Source: an uncultured Propionibacteriaceae bacterium (lineage in GTDB: Bacteria > Actinomycetota > Actinomycetes > Propionibacteriales > Propionibacteriaceae). Taken from it: a stretch of 9,252 nt of DNA. Below are positions 5,389 through 9,252 of the stretch, one piece after another (the stretch's first letter is position 1; every line of letters starts with the position of its first letter). The notes beneath the pieces are model-generated. The model made no database searches. It had not been told where the DNA came from and saw nothing but the letters and a program-made list of their open reading frames with translations. The stretch is taken from contig CAMCJC010000083.1 of assembly GCA_945875065.1 (NCBI GenBank), positions 1 through 9,252 of the forward strand, read 5' to 3'. The translations under genes were made by a program, and so were the position numbers.

Positions 5389-7155
5389 ATGTCACGAGTC
5401 CAAGGCCGCCGCGCCGCCGTCCCCGAGTCGACTCCCATCCAGTATTTGTGGGAGCTTACCCGCGGTGCGCGCGGCGGGTTGCTAGCTGCCATCGTGCTAT
5501 CGCTCGGCACGTCGATCATCACGATCTTCCAGCCGCGCATCCTCCAGAACGTCGTCAACGAGGCCTCCGCCGGCGCGGTGCGCGTGGATTCACTGACGAC
5601 GCTAGCCGTGCTCGTGGTCGGCGCGTCGCTCGTGACGAGCCTCGGCAGCTATTTCGGTGGCATCAGCGCCGAGCGCATCTCCCGCACGCTGCGGGAGCGA
5701 ATCAGTGGCCGCCTGCTGTCTATGACGATCCGGGAAGCCGATAAGACCAACAGCGCCGACCTGCTGGCCCGCTCCACCTCCGACTCGATGGTGGTCCGCG
5801 GCATGATCATGGGCGGCTTGCTTCCGACGCTCGGATCGGTCGTGATGCTGGTCGGCATCGCCTATTTCATGATCCTGATGGATGCGTTCCTGTTCGGCGT
5901 GACCGTCGGCGTCGTTTGTCTCGGCTTCACCCTGGTGATGTTGGTCGGAAAGACGGTGAAAAGGTCATCCCGCGAGTTGCAGGAGGCTACCGGTGCCTTC
6001 TCAGTCGCAATGGAACGGATGCTCGCGTCGCTGCGCACCATCAAGGCCTTCAACGCCCAGCGGATGGAATACGCCAACGTGGGCAAGGAGTCAACGACGC
6101 TGTGGCGCGCCGGGATCACGCTCGTGCGGTTGCAGTCATTCATCCAGCCGGCCCTCAACCTCTGTCTGCAGGGCGCGTTCGTCGCCGTGATCCTCACCGG
6201 GTCGCTGCGCCTCAGCCAGGGCACGCTGACCATCGGGGGCCTGATGGCCTACCTGATGTACCTGTTCCTCTTGGTCAACCCCATCGCCTCGCTAGGCGGC
6301 TCGTACACCCAGATCCAGATCGGCCTCGGCGCCCTCGGTCGGCTTCGTGAACTCGATGGCCTCGACTCCGAGGACTACGCCGCCGGGCATCCCGTCACCC
6401 TCGCCCCGTACCGTTTCGCCGAGCCGCCGCTGCTGGAGTTCCGCGACGTCTGGTTCGCCTACGAGCCCGGTACCCCGACCCTGCGGGACGTTTCCTTGAC
6501 GATCCGACGCGGCGAACATGTCTGCGTCGTCGGCCGCAGTGGCTCCGGCAAGAGCACCCTCATAGAGCTGATCGAGCGGTTCTACGAGCCCGACCACGGC
6601 CGAATCCTTCTCGACGGCCAGGACATCCGGTTCCTCGACCTCGGGTCTTACCGGGCAAGGTTCGCTCTGGTCGGCCAAGGGGGCGACGTTCTGACAGGCA
6701 CGCTGCGGGATAACCTGACGCTCGGCGACGCGCGCCACAGTGAAGAACGGCTATGGGAGGTCCTGGACATGGTGGGGCTGCGGGAATTGGTCGGAAGGGG
6801 CGAGTTCACACTCGATACCGACCTCGGACAACACGGCATCACCCTCTCCGGCGGGCAGCGGCAGCGCATCGCCTGGGCGAGGGCCCTGCTCTCCGATGCC
6901 GACATCCTTTTGCTCGACGAACCCACTGCCAATCTCGATCCCGTCACCGAACGTGCCGTGCGACGCCTCGTGCAGGGGCTCGGCGGCAAGACCGTCATCA
7001 CGGTCACGCACCAACTCGACTCGGTCACGGAGGCGGACTCGGTCATCGTCATCGAGGACGGCCGACTCGTCGCCCAAGGCTCCCACGAGCAGCTCATCAG
7101 CTCCAGCCCCACCTACCGGGCTCTGGCCACCCCGGGACCGAGGCTCGTCGCGTGA
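5389..7155 (+). CDS. lanT: ABC exporter half-transporter (lanthipeptide export), no peptidase domain
   Basis: A 588-residue fused membrane/ATPase protein, expected to work as a homodimer exporting the modified peptide. Six membrane segments can be placed around 30-48, 69-90, 142-187 (two), 254-275 and 283-303. The nucleotide-binding domain has Walker A GRSGSGKS (382-389), signature LSGGQ (486-490), Walker B ILLLDE (Asp510, Glu511) and the H-loop His541. There is no N-terminal C39 peptidase domain, as is usual in class III clusters, so the leader must be removed by another enzyme. I chose the ATG at 5389 (GGAAG at 5377-5381) rather than the in-frame GTG at 5332, because that GTG lies in the hairpin stem and has no usable ribosome site. 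The known Streptomyces ram locus uses two half-transporters (RamA, RamB); only one is present here. The substrate is inferred from context. Confidence 0.92.
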   Translation: MSRVQGRRAAVPESTPIQYLWELTRGARGGLLAAIVLSLGTSIITIFQPRILQNVVNEASAGAVRVDSLTTLAVLVVGASLVTSLGSYFGGISAERISRTLRERISGRLLSMTIREADKTNSADLLARSTSDSMVVRGMIMGGLLPTLGSVVMLVGIAYFMILMDAFLFGVTVGVVCLGFTLVMLVGKTVKRSSRELQEATGAFSVAMERMLASLRTIKAFNAQRMEYANVGKESTTLWRAGITLVRLQSFIQPALNLCLQGAFVAVILTGSLRLSQGTLTIGGLMAYLMYLFLLVNPIASLGGSYTQIQIGLGALGRLRELDGLDSEDYAAGHPVTLAPYRFAEPPLLEFRDVWFAYEPGTPTLRDVSLTIRRGEHVCVVGRSGSGKSTLIELIERFYEPDHGRILLDGQDIRFLDLGSYRARFALVGQGGDVLTGTLRDNLTLGDARHSEERLWEVLDMVGLRELVGRGEFTLDTDLGQHGITLSGGQRQRIAWARALLSDADILLLDEPTANLDPVTERAVRRLVQGLGGKTVITVTHQLDSVTEADSVIVIEDGRLVAQGSHEQLISSSPTYRALATPGPRLVA

Positions 7156-7832
7156 GTGAGCCGCGCCGGATCCTCCTCGTTGACGACGACGAGGAGGTCC
7201 GCTCCACGTACCGGGAGTTCTTCAACTCCCAGCCCGACTACCAGGTGGTCGGGGAAGAACCCGATGGATCCGAGATCGTCGCCGCCTACCTGGAGTCCCG
7301 GCCGGATATCGTGTTGATGGATCTGAACATGCCCAACGTGTCCGGCATCGAGGCGATCCGGCTGCTCCACTCGCATTGGCCAGACGCTTGCATCGTCGCC
7401 ATGACCACGTTCGGGACCCGCGAGTACGTCGTGACGGCGCTCCAGAACGGCGCGTCCGGCTACCTTTTAAAGGAAGTGGGCGGCACGGCGCTGCTGGCGG
7501 CGATGGACCAGGCGGTGCGCGGCGAGATGCCGCTGTCGTCGTCGGTTCGGCGCGCGCTCGTGCGCGCGGTCCTGGAGGAGGAACCCGCCCCGATGGAACA
7601 AAGCGCACTGTCGCCGCGCGAGGTCGAACTCGTGACGTGGCTGACGCACGGGTTCAGCAACCAGCAGATTGCCGAGCGCATGTTTCTCGCCGAGGGCTCG
7701 GTCAAGCAGTACTTAGCTCGACTTTCCGAGAAGCTCGGAGTCTCCTCGCGGACCCAGGTTATCGTTCGGAGCATTCAACTGGGGGTCGTCGATCCGAGTT
7801 CCGTGCCCTTGATCGGCGGCGACGAGGCCTAG
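7152..7832 (+). CDS. NarL/LuxR-family response regulator
   Basis: A 226-residue two-domain transcription factor. The receiver domain has acidic residues Asp11-Asp13, phospho-acceptor Asp57 in VLMDLNMPN, switch Thr85 and Lys107. All are intact, so it should be phosphorylated conventionally. The C-terminal LuxR-type helix-turn-helix (about 153-212) begins LSPREVELV and contains NQQIAERMFLAEGSVKQYL. The GTG start overlaps the exporter stop as GTGA (7152-7155), indicating translational coupling. GAGG at 7140-7143 is a modest ribosome site. RamR, the regulator of the SapB locus, is of the same NarL/FixJ type. The likely partner is the convergent kinase that follows, and the likely target is the divergent 2158-2428 region; both are inferred. 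Its last 120 bp are antisense to the 3' end of the kinase gene. Confidence 0.93.
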   Translation: MSEPRRILLVDDDEEVRSTYREFFNSQPDYQVVGEEPDGSEIVAAYLESRPDIVLMDLNMPNVSGIEAIRLLHSHWPDACIVAMTTFGTREYVVTALQNGASGYLLKEVGGTALLAAMDQAVRGEMPLSSSVRRALVRAVLEEEPAPMEQSALSPREVELVTWLTHGFSNQQIAERMFLAEGSVKQYLARLSEKLGVSSRTQVIVRSIQLGVVDPSSVPLIGGDEA

Positions 7833-9252
7833 CCCGGTCCGCGGCAGGAGCGCCTGTACGACCCACTGGCCGCCGATCGGGCCGGCCCTGAAATTGCCGC
7901 CGGTCATCGCGACCCGCTCCCTAAGACCCAACAGGCCATTGCCGGTGGAGTCGGGCGACGTGCGCACCACCCCGTCGAGAGGTGAGCTTACGGCTAGGCT
8001 AACGCCGTCGACGAGGCACACCACCGTGACCCGCACCGTCCCGTCGGGAGGTGCGTAGCGCACGATGTTCGTCGCCGCCTCGGAGGCGATCCGGGCGATC
8101 GTGTGGCGCGTCGTGCCCTCGACGTGGTCGACGGCGGGGTCGATCGACGCGTCTACGCGCCTGCCGGTGTCGCGCAGCATCGCGATGGATTCGGCGATGA
8201 CCGCAGTCGGTGGGCGCCGGAACGGGGCCTCGCCGACTGGTTCGCTCCGCATCAGCTGAGTGAGGGAAACCAGGTCCTCGCGGGCGCGTTGATTCAGGTC
8301 GCTGACCTTCACGAGCGTTCCCCGCAGGAGGACCGGGTCGGTCGAGTCGGCATGGGTCGTGACCAGCATTGAGATTTGGGACAGCTGGTGGGCGATGATG
8401 TCATGGAGATCGCCGGCGAGACGCCGCTGCTCGTGGGCCCGCGCCCCGGCCGCCGTCGCAGCCAGTAGGGCGAGGTGATCCTGCTGGCGCGCACGGTCGG
8501 CGTCGAACTCCGCCAGGGTCGTGCCGATGGCGAGACCGAAGAACGGATAGACCAGCAGCGAGACGATTGGAGCGAGACCCTGGCCGAGACCCCACAGGAC
8601 GAGGAACCCGAGCGCGCCGGCGAGCGCCGGAATCGTCCATCGGGTGCGCCGCACCGTCGCCAGGCCTCCGAGCAGTGTCAGGGCGGCGTGGAGGGGATGG
8701 ATCAGCGCCGTCGAGAACGGCACCCACAAACCGGTCAGGAGCACCACCCCGAGGGCCGCGATGCCCGCGCGAATACGCCAGGTGCCGAGTAGAGCGGCAC
8801 CCCACGTCGCGACCCATAACAGCGCGGTCGCGGTGGGCTCGGGACTGGTGGCCGACTCGTGAAGCAGCGCCAACATGGCCCACATCGCGCCGCCGACTGC
8901 GATGGCGCGGGCGGCGATGCGCCCCCAGGCGAGCGTCCCGACTTCGCGAGCCATCCGTCGCGGCACCGCCGGCGCGACGGGCAGCGTCAGGTCGAGTGAC
9001 TCGCTCCCCGGGGTCGCGGCACACGAAAGCGTGCCGCCGGCCTCCTCGATTGCGGCCTCCAGCGCCCGGAGCGTGCCGGGAAGGTCCCTGGGCGCATGCG
9101 TAGTTGGGTAGCCGACATGCAAGCGGAGGGCGTCGTCATCGCGAGTGACCACAACTACGATCTCGGCGCCGGGAACGGCGGCGGTGCGGGTGTGGTCGGC
9201 AACCTCCCGGAGCGCCCGGTGGAACAGCAGCGGCGCGGTCGCGACCTCCGCC
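7713..9252 (-). CDS. Membrane sensor histidine kinase, HisKA_3/HATPase type (5'-truncated by window edge)
   Basis: 512 residues are visible; the reading frame stays open to the right edge. Numbering from the first full codon (9251), residues about 1-95 look like a degenerate ATPase domain (see findings). About six membrane segments follow in roughly 105-255. Then comes the HisKA_3 dimerisation motif RRLAGDLHDIIAHQ with phospho-acceptor His283. A catalytic HATPase_c domain (about 370-460) has N-box SEAATNIVRYA (Asn395) and G-box GNGLLGLRERV; the classical D-x-G-x-G segment is altered (SSPLDG). It is of the NarX/DesK class that usually pairs with NarL-type regulators, such as the one beside it. 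The first start codon inside the window, GTG at 9152, falls within a predicted beta-strand of the N-terminal domain and is not believed to be the true start. The last 39 residues lie antisense to the regulator gene and extend past the usual end of the ATPase fold. Confidence 0.88.
   Translation of the reverse strand, partial: AEVATAPLLFHRALREVADHTRTAAVPGAEIVVVVTRDDDALRLHVGYPTTHAPRDLPGTLRALEAAIEEAGGTLSCAATPGSESLDLTLPVAPAVPRRMAREVGTLAWGRIAARAIAVGGAMWAMLALLHESATSPEPTATALLWVATWGAALLGTWRIRAGIAALGVVLLTGLWVPFSTALIHPLHAALTLLGGLATVRRTRWTIPALAGALGFLVLWGLGQGLAPIVSLLVYPFFGLAIGTTLAEFDADRARQQDHLALLAATAAGARAHEQRRLAGDLHDIIAHQLSQISMLVTTHADSTDPVLLRGTLVKVSDLNQRAREDLVSLTQLMRSEPVGEAPFRRPPTAVIAESIAMLRDTGRRVDASIDPAVDHVEGTTRHTIARIASEAATNIVRYAPPDGTVRVTVVCLVDGVSLAVSSPLDGVVRTSPDSTGNGLLGLRERVAMTGGNFRAGPIGGQWVVQALLPRTGLGLVAADQGHGTRIDDPQLNAPNDNLGPRGDSELLGKSS

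Noticed and set aside
6753..7151. Upstream extension of the response regulator frame (359 residues in total)
   Set aside because: The first 133 residues are an Arg/His-rich shadow of the exporter ATPase domain; the receiver domain begins right after the GTG at 7152.
9150..9152. GTG at 9152 as the real kinase start
   Set aside because: It falls within a run of Val codons in a predicted beta-strand; the coherent sequence continues upstream to the window edge, so the gene is taken as truncated.

Overview
The window is high-GC DNA with strong GGAGG-type ribosome binding sites and GTG starts, typical of an actinomycete (Streptomyces/Micromonospora-like; no genus can be fixed from the sequence). 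It holds a compact class III lanthipeptide (RiPP) biosynthetic cluster. Its precursor peptide is unusual: the core carries an uninterrupted run of 18 serines and ends in two overlapping labionin-type Ser-x-x-Ser-x-x-Cys motifs.

Layout: (1) 91-2157, minus strand: a cytosolic prolyl oligopeptidase (S9) with a complete Ser/Asp/His triad. (2) 2158-2428: divergent intergenic region with two outward-facing copies of a TTGACCCC-based motif, the likely control region for both directions. (3) 2429-5155, plus: class III lanthipeptide synthetase LanKC (lyase, Ser/Thr-kinase-like and LanC-like cyclase domains). (4) 5139-5321, plus: the 60-residue precursor, overlapping the end of lanKC by 17 nt and read from a near-perfect Shine-Dalgarno. 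(5) 5329-5357: a strong GC hairpin after the precursor. (6) 5389-7155, plus: an ABC exporter half-transporter without a peptidase domain. (7) 7152-7832, plus: a NarL/LuxR-type response regulator, coupled to the exporter gene by a GTGA overlap. (8) 7713-9252, minus: a membrane histidine kinase running off the right edge. It converges on the response regulator with a 120-bp overlap and appears to carry a second, degenerate ATPase domain at its N-terminal side.

Proposed flow: LanKC binds the LLDLQ leader motif, phosphorylates core serines, eliminates phosphate to dehydroalanine, and closes (methyl-free) lanthionine/labionin rings onto the three C-terminal cysteines. The exporter has no C39 protease, so the divergent prolyl oligopeptidase is the best candidate for leader removal, cutting at the only proline of the precursor (P12), as known for FlaP in flavipeptin maturation. 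The kinase/regulator pair probably controls expression. The layout LanKC-precursor-exporter-NarL regulator resembles the Streptomyces ramCSAB/ramR (SapB) locus, but with one half-transporter, a divergent protease and a convergent histidine kinase.
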